Source: Sanghuangporus weigelae
Taxonomy: Eukaryota; Basidiomycota; Agaricomycetes; Hymenochaetales; Hymenochaetaceae
Reading direction: 5' to 3'
Assembly: GCA_033182465.1 (NCBI GenBank)
Contig: CP137327.1
Coordinates: 248,001-312,000, forward strand
Length of the DNA stretch: 64,000 nt
Part shown: positions 46,487-58,219 of the stretch, piece by piece
Position numbering within the stretch: position 1 is the stretch's first letter
How the letters are laid out: each line of letters begins with the position of its first letter
Translations under genes and position numbers: made by a program
Notes under the pieces: model-generated
The model's database searches: none
Told to the model about the DNA's origin: nothing
The model's input: the letters and a program-made list of their open reading frames with translations, nothing else

Positions 46487-47827
46487 ATGGCAACTACAAC
46501 TCCTAGCATGACCGAAATCTTCGGGTATGCTCCTGATCCTCCTACACCACTAGGTCGCTATCGCGCTCTTTCGCCACTTGCAAGCGTACGTGTTTCCCCA
46601 TTGCAGCTTGGTGGTATGAGCATCGGTGATGCATGGGCCAAGTACGGAATGGGAGCAATGGACAAAGAATCATCCTTCAAGCTTCTCGACGCCTTTTATG
46701 AGGCTGGAGGTAACTTCATCGACACCGCTTGCAACTAGTGAGCATGATTTTGATTTTTCATTGTGCGTCGTATTCACATGTATGCAATTCCAGTCAGGAC
46801 GAAACCTCCGAAAAGTTCATTGGAGAATGGGCAGAACAAAGGGGTATACGAAATGAGCTCGTCATCGCGACAAAGGTCAGCTATCGATCATATTGCATCA
46901 ATTCTTACCTTACCCTGTGACCCCAGTATACGTCGCATTACAAGCGTGCTGACGATCGAATCAAAACCAAAGCGAACTATGTGGGAAACAATGCCAAGTC
47001 TCTCTTTCTCAGCGTGGAAGATAGCCTGAAGAAGCTTCGTACTACGTATATCGACATATTGTATGTGCATTGGTGGGATTGGAACACATCTGTCGAGGAA
47101 GTTATGGATCATCTCCACAATCTCGTAGTCGCACGCAAGGTCCTCTATCTCGGAATATCCGACACTCCTGCATGGGTCGTCGCTTCTGCGAATCAGTATG
47201 CTAAACTTGCGCATAAGACACCATTTGTGATCTACCAGGGGGCGTGGAACGTCATAGATCGCAGCTTTGAGCGCGAGATCATCCCCATGGCTCGCTCGCT
47301 CGGATTGGCGCTTGCACCTTTCAATGTCCTCGCCACCGGGCGCTTGCGTACTGATGAGGAAGAAGAAAAGCGTCTCGCTTCAGGGGAGAAAGGCCGGATG
47401 TTCGTTCAATCAGATTGGAGACGCAATGAGGACGAGAAAAAGATGAGTGCCGCTTTGGAGAAAGTTGCGAAGGAGGTCGGGACAGAGCATATTACCGCCG
47501 TTGCCATTGCGTACGTGATGCAGAAAACCCCTTATGTATTCCCGATTATTGGTGGACGCAAGGTCGAGCATCTCATGGCTAATATTGAAGCGCTGGAAAT
47601 TTCGCTGTCGGACGAACAAATCAAGTATTTGGAGAGTGTCCTGCCTTTCGATCCCGGGTTCCCTCACTCATTCATTGTTTGTCATATTATTTCTTCCCTC
47701 TTATGCAAACATTAACTATGCTTTACAGGGAGATGGAACTCAATCAGTATCTTTCTTCCTAGAGAACGCAGCACGCGAGGATAAAGTGCCGCTGAGACAG
47801 CCAATCAAACCGAAGGTCAACAATTGA
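46487..47827 (+). CDS. Aryl-alcohol dehydrogenase / norsolorinic-acid-reductase-like AKR (AKR9 type)
   Basis: Four exons, 46487-46737, 46794-46875, 46927-47676 and 47729-47827, sum to 1182 nt (393 aa). The NADP(H)-dependent aldo-keto reductase tetrad is visible: Asp and Tyr in [14 protein letters not shown], where the Tyr codon spans the first intron, Lys in ELVIATKY, and His in [10 protein letters not shown]. Other family segments are [46 protein letters not shown] and [20 protein letters not shown]. The protein ends IKPKVNN. Family members reduce aromatic aldehydes during lignin metabolism or act in secondary metabolism; sequence alone does not say which. The gene converges with Dis3, about 200 bp between stops. 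Confidence 0.9.
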
Positions 47828-48030
47828 CTGTCGTAGCATGGAGGGACGGCATGCATTGAACACAGGTTTCCTGCGTCGGTTTAGTCCTGTTCTCCACGTA
47901 CGTAAATAAATCCTGATGTCCAACACCATTTACTTTGGATCCGAGTTGAACAAGTAGAATCTTCGTGGTTTTGCTTCATTCTGACGTTGATGACATGTGA
48001 GGGAATACAGTCTTTTTGATTGATCTATCG

Positions 48031-51000
48031 CTACAAAGCAGAAGAATCGACGGGTGATACCAAAGTCATTTTGACAACTCCACGCTGCGTGTTCCTATCT
48101 TTCTCTACGGTAATGCGTACAACCACCTTATCAAACACCGCAATGGTGGCATCCTGCCCATTTTTGTCCGCGCGCGGTATGGTGATTGTGTAGTTCTCAG
48201 CATCAAACGAAGTCTCTCGCTTGAACATAACGAGACCTTCAAGACCAAGCCTGAAACAAGGCAACGAGTGTGAGTTAAGTCGGAAACAACGAAGAAAAAG
48301 CAGCATACTTTGAAACGAACACCCCTAAACCATTACGGAATGTACGGATTACAAACGCCTCCTCGCGAACTTCGATTTCACGTCCATCCCGCATCCCACG
48401 TGCCTTTAGGGCGAGCCCAACGTAAAACTGAACGCTCGCTCGTCCTGCCATCTGTGCCATCCGGTGCCGGTGATTAACACCGTTGAGTATCCGCTCCACG
48501 ACAGATTTGGAGTGCAAAGATGCATGTAACGGCGCGTAATTTATTGCAGCGGCTAGTTGACGATGTGCAAGGACGTCTGCATATCGCCTGATTGGACTTG
48601 TGAAATGAGTGTAGATAGGACTTGCGAGCCCGTAATGTCCGAATGTATCACGAGCAACGCTGCCGGAGCAGAAGTACTCGGCGGATAGCATGCATCGAGT
48701 TGCCATGATTCGGACGAGAGTATTGAAGGAAGGTTCATTAGGATCCTAGAGTCAAGTTATTATTAGAAAATAAACATCAGATTACAACGCGGCCGAACGT
48801 ACGACACATTTGTCTAGAGATGCGGCTAATGCTCCCGAACTTGAGACATCAAGCACCAACCCTCTTCGCTTCTTCAGGATATCCTGCAATTTCTCAAAGT
48901 TTGCGGGCGGCGGTGGCAAATGTCGTCTAAAGATGCGATGTAATCAATACTGAAGTCTCCCAGAAAAACCTTATTCACCTGAGAACAGCGGTCTGTGGAA
49001 ACGTCTCCTGGATTTTCTTCGCCACACTGATATTGGCAAGTAACATGAACTCTTCAACGAGACTGTTCGTCTCACGAAGTTCTTTTTGTTCGACGTCGAT
49101 AGGGTCTGACGACTCGGAGCTGTCTAGATATATCTTGACTTCTGGAGAAGCAAGATTGAGAGCGCCCGCTGCCATCCTCTTTGCCCTGAGTTTGATGGCA
49201 AGGGAATTCAGCAGACGAACACTCTGGCTTAACTCATCCTGCTGGTGGCTAAAGATGAAAGTTAGCTCCGCATCTCAATCGGGACGTAATGGTCATGTAT
49301 TTACGGATCATCCTTACGAAGTTGCGCTTCTTCGTATGTGAACGCAGCTTTAGAAGCTATCACAGATTTGGTGAATCGAACATTGACGATTTCCGCCTCA
49401 GGCGTGAGTTCCTACAAACATTTCGCTCTCATTATGAGAAAGGGCAGTCATTTCGAAATGACTTACCCAAATGACGGAAAATGCTAACCGCTCGACGAAA
49501 GGACGCAATGAACACAAGTTCGTACCAAGAAGAGATGGAAGCATGTCAATGCGCTTGTCCACGAGGTACACTGTCGTTCCCCGCGCAGCGGCTTCGTTAT
49601 CCATCGGATTTTCAGGCAGAACAAAATGTGAAACATCCGCAATATCTGCGACGCGGATAAGATCCCGACAATGCGATTGAAAAAAAAAATCATGACTTAC
49701 GGACTCCAGCCTCGATATTCCCGTTGGATAGTCGTCGAGCGTGGAGAGCATCATCAATATCTTGGCAGCCTATGAAAAATGAATGAAGAGCTACGAAAGG
49801 AATCAGGATAAATCTCACCTGGAGGATCGATGCTACAAATGATCAAATTTCTGAGATCTTCCCTGTCTCGCCACTCCGTTGAAGTCACGTCCTTCGGAGG
49901 TACAACCCATGCATCACCTTCCTTAGGAAGACAATCTAGTATAGCCTTCCCAAACGGTCGATACGGTACATCATATTCAAGCAACAAACTCTCCTGTTCC
50001 GCCTCTTTGCTCTCTGCAGCGCCGAGGGCACGAACGAAGTGTCCTTCTGGGTACCGCGAAGTGATATCCCACCGATCAATGGTGACAAGAATCTTCTGGC
50101 CTAACAATGCAGGTGCCTGGCGTGTACGCATGCGAATGCGTGGTAGCACTCTCGAGACAGGCTGAGCAAAGACAGATTGGAGAGACTGAGAAGTTGAAGC
50201 GCCCGAAGCGAGAGAAGACCGGTCGACGTGACAAACGTATGCACGCCAATTGCGCTTGATAATCCCAACAACACGACCACTTGGTTGCTTTTCAGAAGGC
50301 GGCTTGCTTCGAATACCCGCAGTTTCGCGGGCTAGCATTCGACGTTCATGCTCTTGAGCAACCACATCTTCATCTTCCTCCTCCTCTTCGGACTCGTCCG
50401 GATCATCATCCTTGAGCGTCGCTACAAGTACTTCTGAGACCGGGAATAGCTATAATGATAATTCGATCACTTACATTCTTCTTCTACAACTGCGTCCGCA
50501 GGGGCTTTCCAATCCTTTTCATCGAAAACTTCAATGACAACGAAGTCGCCTTGGATTGCTCTGTTCATGTTCTCCCTCCCAATCAACAACACAGGCTTCT
50601 GAAATGCCGGCGCGGACACGCTACCCTCGAGATAGTTGTAAGGGTTGGCATTGAAATGGCCCTGATGTAAATCACCGGCTCTGATTCCGGCGAGGAGGGT
50701 GGATTGAGGCAGATACTGTTTTAAGTAGCAATATCAGCATAAAGAAAGGCTCATCAGAGAAAAGGTTTCAAACTTCAGGATAAAGCGGTCCTCTTCCAGC
50801 CGTTCCAGCCTGCGTCGGTTCAATCGATGTCTCCGCAGCATATGAAAGAAGGTCAAGAAGCTGACTTGCTTCCTTCGTGCCTTCAACGTACTGTCGTACT
50901 AGACTCGATTTCTCAGATTGATCAGAAAGTAGCAGCAAGACCCTTACCCGAAAGACACTTAACCCCTTCCAATTCTGCTCGTCTTCTATTCTCTGCGTCG

Positions 51001-51811
51001 TCTGTAAGAAGGACGACGACTGGCAAACTTGTTGTCTTCTGTGTCCGACTTGCGGTACGCATCTGTGCTATGTGACGATTATACCAAGCAGCGCCTTTTC
51101 GAATACCTGGCGCAAATGTTCAAGCCGGTTTATTCAAACAACAGTAGTGAAGCAACTTTACTTCGATCATTCCTATCATTTGGTGATTCTCCGTCTTCCC
51201 TTATGACCGCAGTCTCTCTGAATCACTGTCAGCTCAGCTTGCTCTTTCTTTCTTCCCTCGAGAAACTGATGATCAATGACAAAAAGACAACTCACGACCG
51301 AAACTCGTTGTAGAACACCCACACCCTCTTCTCGTCCACTTTCATCAAGGCTTTGAGGCGGGAGTACAGAGGCAACGATCGATGCCGAACCTCTTCAAGC
51401 ACGGTTTGCAGCAGAATAATTGGAGGTGTGGATGACGAGGATTCTAGGAGATCCATTTGATGCAGGATTACATTTGTGTCTGGAAGGACAAAGTGTCCTG
51501 AAGGGAATAGGGAGTGGTCCACAGCACCATTTGCGGGCAGAAGTGGTTGTTCCACATGCATATCCCCTGGGGCAGGAGTGACCGAGGAAATCGAGCATAT
51601 AGCGCAGTTTTCGATACCGCAAGATACATCGTCTCGTAAATAGCGCTCCCGTATGACTGTAGTCCACAGACTCAGTAATGAGTTGCTTTGCAATGAATCT
51701 GTATTTTTACGGACCTTTTACGACCTTGCCTCGAGCAGTCTTTCTGAAGAACTTTCGTTGAGTCGCTACAGCATCGCTATGCGATCGTTTGCAAATCGTG
51801 ATTTTAACCAT
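48031..51811 (-). CDS. DIS3: Exosome exoribonuclease Dis3/Rrp44
   Basis: The catalytic subunit of the RNA exosome, with endonuclease and 3'-5' exonuclease activity. The start [20 protein letters not shown] at 51811 is followed by the conserved [20 protein letters not shown]. The PIN domain has [16 protein letters not shown] and [16 protein letters not shown]. Cold-shock/OB domains follow with [20 protein letters not shown] and [15 protein letters not shown]. The RNB active site has ICSIDPPG spliced to [13 protein letters not shown], keeping the acidic cluster, then HIADVSHFV, and [22 protein letters not shown]-terminal S1 domain has [20 protein letters not shown], ending SPVDSSAL. Many introns are 50-60 nt. 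All expected domains are present, so the gene is intact and about the usual ~1,000 aa. Confidence 0.93.
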
Positions 51812-54788
51812 CGTCGTCGGCCAGTTTGAGGGACAAAAATAAGTTCAAATTCAATCGCATTTCTTTGAGCAGCACGTGACTCTTTTTCTACGTTAACGTT
51901 GAAGCCGGTCCACCGTTTAGACCCTTTTACCACCCACCATCATGAATGCACCGCGGTGCATCCTGTCTGTTCCCCAACTCGTCGGTTGAGCCTCGCCGCT
52001 CATCATACAGCGTCAAACAACTTGTGGAATACGGGTTACTCTTCAAGTTCTAACTAATACTTCCGAGCATTGGGAGGACAGATTAATTGGTTGGAGATCC
52101 TTAGCAGCAAAGCAATCCAATGAATGACTCTGCCGAGAAACATATCTGAGCACTTTTTGCCCTTGGATGCTTGTAGGTGGCCGAATGACGTCTCGGGGGA
52201 GTTTGAGCGTGCCCTACGCCTCAGACGGTAAGCATGAGCGCTCGCGTATGTCTTGGGGAGCGGGATTCTTCGACCCGACCCTACTGTATCTTCACTTTAC
52301 GATCCGCGACGACTATTTTCGTCCCGTCTCTCCATCGAAGTTCATTCTCCGACTGATCTCCGGTGCGGTCCCATTCCTCCGTCCGGTGAACTCAATAATC
52401 TGCGCCAAAGACTCGGAAAGTCGTGGATATAGTGCACTGGGATGAATTCTCGTTGATGACGCTATTGGAGGATAGACACGGAGGATCGTCGATACGTTCA
52501 AGGAATGGCTTTCGCGTCTAGCGGCTATCGAGATAAACGTCAAGCGGAAGAAGAGGAACTTGACGCCAGCCAGAGAGACGGCGATTGCATCTCATTCCAG
52601 ACTATTCAGACAGCACGAAACAGTATTTGATACGCCTGGTGTGTGTGCGCTGGCTTTCAATCAGTATTGAAAACTCTATCTAACTCTGTCTGGCCATCTC
52701 TTCTCTGGATGCTACGTGCGTCTCTATTATTCGGATATACTAGCCCTAGCCTTACAAGGTTTGCCAATTACTGACTGCTGATCCAGGCGAAATACACGCG
52801 CACAACTCTCCTGATGGATTCAGGAAGGAGCGGTATCCACACATGCTACATGTTCCGAGCATACACACCAAATGGCCAACTCGTTACCCGGATGATTCAA
52901 TATGCGAAGAAGTGATATATACAATTAACAAGCGGGTGCATCAATGATAGACTCAATCAAGTATCCTCGCAAGTCGTCGGTCGCATCGGTCGCATCGGTC
53001 GTAGGAACGCATGACCATGCGAGAAATTTTTACCTGGAGCCTCATCACCCAAATAAACGAATTCCCATCTATATTTGGACTCTTGCGCAGTTGCCGCCCC
53101 TGTTGAACCGCAATATAGAGAAGCGTGACGTTCACGAGAATCAGGAGAAGTGTCTATGTATCTCTCAGCACAGCTTCGCGATTGACTTCAGATATGGTGA
53201 GAATTCACTTTGAATTGCAAGGCGAACGAAGCTCACAGTCGCGACATTCTGCCATACCAAATGAAAACCTTCGATTGGAATGGAAGAAGCTCCAAGAAAG
53301 ATACCGAAATTGCGTGTCTGTCAGGGGAGCGGGAAGATGAGGAGAAGACTGAGCAAGATTGAGAAATTTAATCCAGATAAGTTGAGCGTTGAAGCTAATA
53401 GCCTCGTGGCGTGAGAAGTTTTATTCGCGCTCAACTCTGAGCTGAGTATGTTCTTTTGGTATTTTCTTCGTTGACCACTCTAACCTAAGGTTGCTTGCCT
53501 CTGAATGGAACACGAGAAGCCATGTCGGAGGATAGCAGGAACCGACTTCTTTTGGATTCCCAAAACGTACGCATGTCCGATGCTTCTATTCAACGTGCTT
53601 CTTGGTATGGGGGGTAGACGGAGAGGTACGTGTGCAGATACAGAGAGGCAGAATAGTCATGAGGGTTCTGGTTCTGATTCGTGACATATCTGTAAGTCCT
53701 GATCGTTATGGAAGAACAGTAGAACCGCATCCGCACTTTCCAATTATTGTTCGAGCTTTCCAGCAGAGAAGGAGGCAAACGACCGCGATCATCGCGTAGA
53801 ACTTTGTTTTGTTCCAGGGTCGTGGGAAGTTAAGGAGGGACATTCCCTTCTGCAGTAACGGAGCAGCACGGAATGGTGTAGGGTCCGCTTTTGGTACGCG
53901 GTTAGACTCGGAGAACTCTGTGATCTAGATACTTCCCGGTGCCGGTACTCGGGAAGCGACACTCGGGAACTCGGAGGGCTGCGCAAAATCTTCTCTTCTC
54001 GGAGACCCAAGAAGTTGAGCGGATGGAAGACATTTTTAGAACATTGGAACGTCTGGAGATCAGGTACTTTAGAGACGGACTTGGTAGGCAGGGCGATCAA
54101 CTAATATAGTACTGACACCCGTTGACGAGATGAGTAATGCCGGGACCGAATATAGCTACGGAATCAGAAAATACGTCTACCGAAGGATTGATAGAAGGGG
54201 TGTGAGATTTCCAGGTAACTATTCGGGCAATTTATCATAAGACACCTATTCCGATACAAGACAGGGAGCAATAACGTGAAACGAGATGGGACAACTCGGA
54301 GGCAGGGCGAGAAAGCTCATGGACAGATGCACACACGTTCGGAGTGGCAGGACAGGTACGCTCTGCTTCACAGCTCATCTACATTCTCACTGAGATTCTG
54401 ACTGATACTGCATGGCAAGAAGACAGAAGAAAGAAGGTAGGGTGTTCGCGCTCAGGTTGCTTCCCACAACTTTCGTGCTGAGCCACAGGGTCGGCGAAAT
54501 GAATATGAACGGCGAAGTCAAGCGCAGGTAACTCAGCGAACGTATTTGAAGAATGCTATGCGCATCGCTTCTTCGAGGGGAAATGCCAAACGTTACATCT
54601 GACAAATGATCCATCTTCCTTACGGTCGAACCATCCATGGTTGCTGAATTTAGTACGAAGTTACCTATATGGAGCATGAGACGGAGAGACAAGGATCAAA
54701 GCAGGGATCTATTAAAAAAAACTCCTGAAAGTATCGGGTATTTCCATCACTGTAAGTAACAGCGCGACATCATCGGTATAACTTGAAC

Positions 54789-54847
54789 GATGGATGGATG
54801 GATGGATGGATGGATGGATGGATGGATGGATGGATGGATGGATGGAT
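54789..54847. repeat. GGAT tetranucleotide microsatellite
   Basis: About 15 perfect tandem GGAT units span 59 bp. Confidence 0.97.
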
Positions 54848-57411
54848 ATACTGTCGGAGCGAGAGGAAGAAACGGACTGGCATTAATCAACCGATAAGCA
54901 AAACAGCGGAACTTTCGTCAAATTGAATTGAAAGAGAAGCTTTTCTTTTTTCTTTTTCAACTCATGCGGAGCACTGAAGGTTAGGTGGAATTGCGGACCT
55001 CAGGAACTTTCCGCGAAACTTGAACTGTAATTTGAACTTGAAGAGAGGGGGGAGTACGAAGATTGTTATTCTTGATACGCAACTTCGCTTACTTACCCGA
55101 AGGAGTGAGCATCCAAGCCAGAATATTCCTGACGGCAGTTCGAGCCCGCGTAGCATGGGGTCAAAGACCTAGCCCCTCTCTTCGTAACTGAAGTTAAATT
55201 AGAAATTCAATCGATAGGTAGAATCGACGGAAGAACAGCGATCGAAGGACTTCCTCTCAACGTCTTCCTGAATTCGTTGACCCAGATGCGGCGGAAATGA
55301 CACACGTTATCAATGACCTTTCCTTGGGCTGGGATGGCATCATCAGCAAGCACAAATTATAAGCACTGCTTCGCGCTCGTTGCAGGCGGCCTTATAGTAA
55401 CAACAATAGCGAGGCCGAGGCCGAAGCCGAAAGCGATCAAGTCAAAGCAACCTTCTTCTTAGCAACTTGGGGTCGTTATTCAAGTCGTGAATTGAATCAT
55501 GATATTTTGGTCCGTCTACACTGCACGGATACTAAGAAGACCTATTAAGCTGAGTGATTGATTCCTTTATTTCTATTTCAAATTATTTCGTGTTACCGCA
55601 CGCTTATACACACAGGTCATGACTCTTGACTCTTGATTGCATAATGCACTAAACGATCGGCTAATGTCCATTTCCATGTTCAGGCCGGCTTTGGTTATTG
55701 GACCGTAAAGAACAGAACGTTGTTCTGTCGGTGAAACTAAATAAAATGAAAATGAAAAGGCCTACTACCAGCGAGACATCCGACTTACTAGTACTAGTGA
55801 TCCGGACGGATATAGATCAACATACGTAATATATTTTTCAAGGAATCAAAACAAAAACAAATATCCGGTTTTGTTTGACGGTAACTTTTTTTACTTATCC
55901 ACTCGGCATCCTACTTATGTCCCTATGACCCGCACGAGCTCTAGACTAGGCAAAAAAAAAGGGGGGGGATGGAGGAAACTCGAACTCGGGAGACTGCACG
56001 CGCTAGTATTGGAAGAGGGAGAAAGGTATTCCGTGAACCTGAATCCATCCATCCCTCCCTTCTTTCTTTCCTTCCTTTCATCAATGTTAATGTTAAAAAT
56101 TCACTGATTGTAGACATGGGTCTAGACTCGAGGTGAGTATGGATATATACTTGCCCAGAGCCACCACGCAGCACCCCTAATGGGATGTATGATGTGGGGG
56201 AATCGATACCTTCGCTCTCCTTTCGAAACCTCCGACCGACCGATGAGAGTGAGCTCTGGTCATCATGCGCATAGCCAAAGTCAACTCAAACTCGTCTCCA
56301 CACGTACATACAGTAACTTACCGCTTACTTACTTACTCGCTTACCCTAACCTCCGCCAGCATCGCATCGCAGCGCATTGTCTCGGTCTCGCCTCGCCTCA
56401 TTTTACTTTACTTTACTTACATGCTCCGGGGCAGCGTAAACGACGCTCCTCTCCCGCACCGCCCGCTCGTCCTACGGGCTTGTTCTTTCTTGCATGAAGA
56501 CAAGCAAGAAGCGAAGTACATAGCTATAGATATAGGACAAGACACCACGCACGCACGCACGGACGAGCGGACACATTTTTTCAACTGCCGGCCGAGAAGC
56601 AAGGAAACAGGAACAATATCGCTGCAGCAGCAGCACGAGATAGGAGAAGGGTCTGTGTCTCTGTATTATATTATATTATTCGAAGCTCCAATTCGCACAA
56701 AAAAGCGCCGCCGCCGTGAGTGAGTACTGTATTGTTTATTATTATTATTATGGTGATGTCCGCGGTGTTTGTGAGTAGCCTATTTCGTTCATTCAGTCCA
56801 GTGAGTAAGAAGGGGAATATGGTACTGTGTAAGCACTTCCTCCTATTGGTCCGTGGTCCGTGGTCCGACGTGTCCGACGTCCGTGGTCCCTTGGGTTCTT
56901 CATTCCTGCTCGGCTCGCGTCGCGAGGGGGTGCGTGCGCATGTACTTATGCATCCGGCCCCCCGTCATGCATGCATACATGCATGCATATCATGGGCTTG
57001 AGCTGCTTCGAGTTTCGAGTTTCGGGATGCCTGGATGGGAAGCCTCAAGGATAAGCAAGTCTCTCCGAGAACAGCCACACTTCAACCGCCAGGCTCTGTC
57101 GGGAAGAGCTCCGGATGAGGCTGCTCAAGTAGGGAAATTTATTAAAAATCAAGACCGCTGTCCAACCCAACTGCATGCGCACAGCACACCTCCTCCATTC
57201 CAATCAAGAATCCGCGGAGCCCATAAGTAAAAAGAAGGAGATCCAGAGAGGCTCGAGCATGATCGATCGATGCATCACTTCGCCCTGATTGGTCTTGATG
57301 TGTACATACGGTACAGTATTAGCGAAGTCCGTGCGCCCGTCCGTGCGCCTAGATGACTCCAGAATTAAGTCGCTGCCACACAAGGAAGGGAGTTATACCG
57401 ACATTAATGCA

Positions 57412-57438
57412 ATGATGATGATGATGATGATGATGATG
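57412..57438. repeat. ATG trinucleotide microsatellite
   Basis: Nine tandem ATG units in non-coding sequence. Confidence 0.95.
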
Positions 57439-57682
57439 TTCGGCGTCCAATCCTAGGCAACATGAAATGATCAATATGAAGTGCGAACATGCATGCACCT
57501 CGCGTAGGCAGGCAGCCCATATCTCTCTCTACGCGGACCTTCGTCGAGTTGCTGCGTTGTCACATTGGCTCGTCGGCGAGGTGTCTGTGTTCTGCGTTCA
57601 TGTTGGTTGGTTAATTCGCGGGGCCATCTCTAGATGCATATAGACAGAGAGAGGGAGCTTCCGTTCCGTTGTTATCCCACAT

Positions 57683-57702
57683 GCGTACGTACGTACGTAC
57701 AT
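57683..57702. repeat. GTAC tetranucleotide repeat
   Basis: A short run of palindromic CGTACGTAC repeats. The same palindrome recurs many times in the right-hand 7 kb. Confidence 0.8.
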
Positions 57703-58219
57703 ACAACGCATGTACGGACCCGGGTTCCATCCTGTACTGTTCGCCGCAGCATCGATATCGTCACTTTTTTTTTTAGCGCAGGGGGACAAACATGAACACG
57801 CGCTGTACGTACGTGAGGGATGAAATCAACGTACCTTATCTACTAGGTTGTGCACACGTGTCGAGCACCCCAGGCCAGGCCCTGGACCTGTGCGGCCAAA
57901 TGAAGGCCGCGTTGGTTTCCTGCCTGAGTGAGAAGTGGAGCGGAGTCGGTGAGAATAGACCTTGTTCCTTTACTTGTGGGGAGCCGTTACGGTGTGTATT
58001 GCTTTATAGGGCTAGCGTGTGACCGAGATTAGCATAAAGTGTCGTACCTCAGAGCCAATCGTGCAACAAGTTGAGTTCTCACGCGCTGACGCTGACTTCA
58101 GGACGGGAGAAGGAGGAGCAACGTAAGTGGTCGGGACTACTCTCCAGCCAATCACATTGCTTCCTTCTTTTATCCTTTTATATTCTTCCCATCCCTTCTC
58201 CCTCTCTTCATCCTCAACA

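Larger units (their letters stand above)
51812..58219. other. Gene-poor region rich in simple repeats
   Basis: No gene is supported in 6.4 kb. A few short stretches (around 52480-52640 and 53125-53340) have coding-like composition but no recognisable domain and no convincing exon chain. The region contains a GGAT tetranucleotide array, a poly-A/poly-G run at 55950-55968, ATG and GTAC microsatellites, and many short pyrimidine tracts. Confidence 0.6.

Noticed and set aside
56340-56352. TACCCTAACC, reminiscent of a telomeric repeat
   Set aside because: It occurs only once, with no tandem array, so it gives no evidence for a chromosome end.
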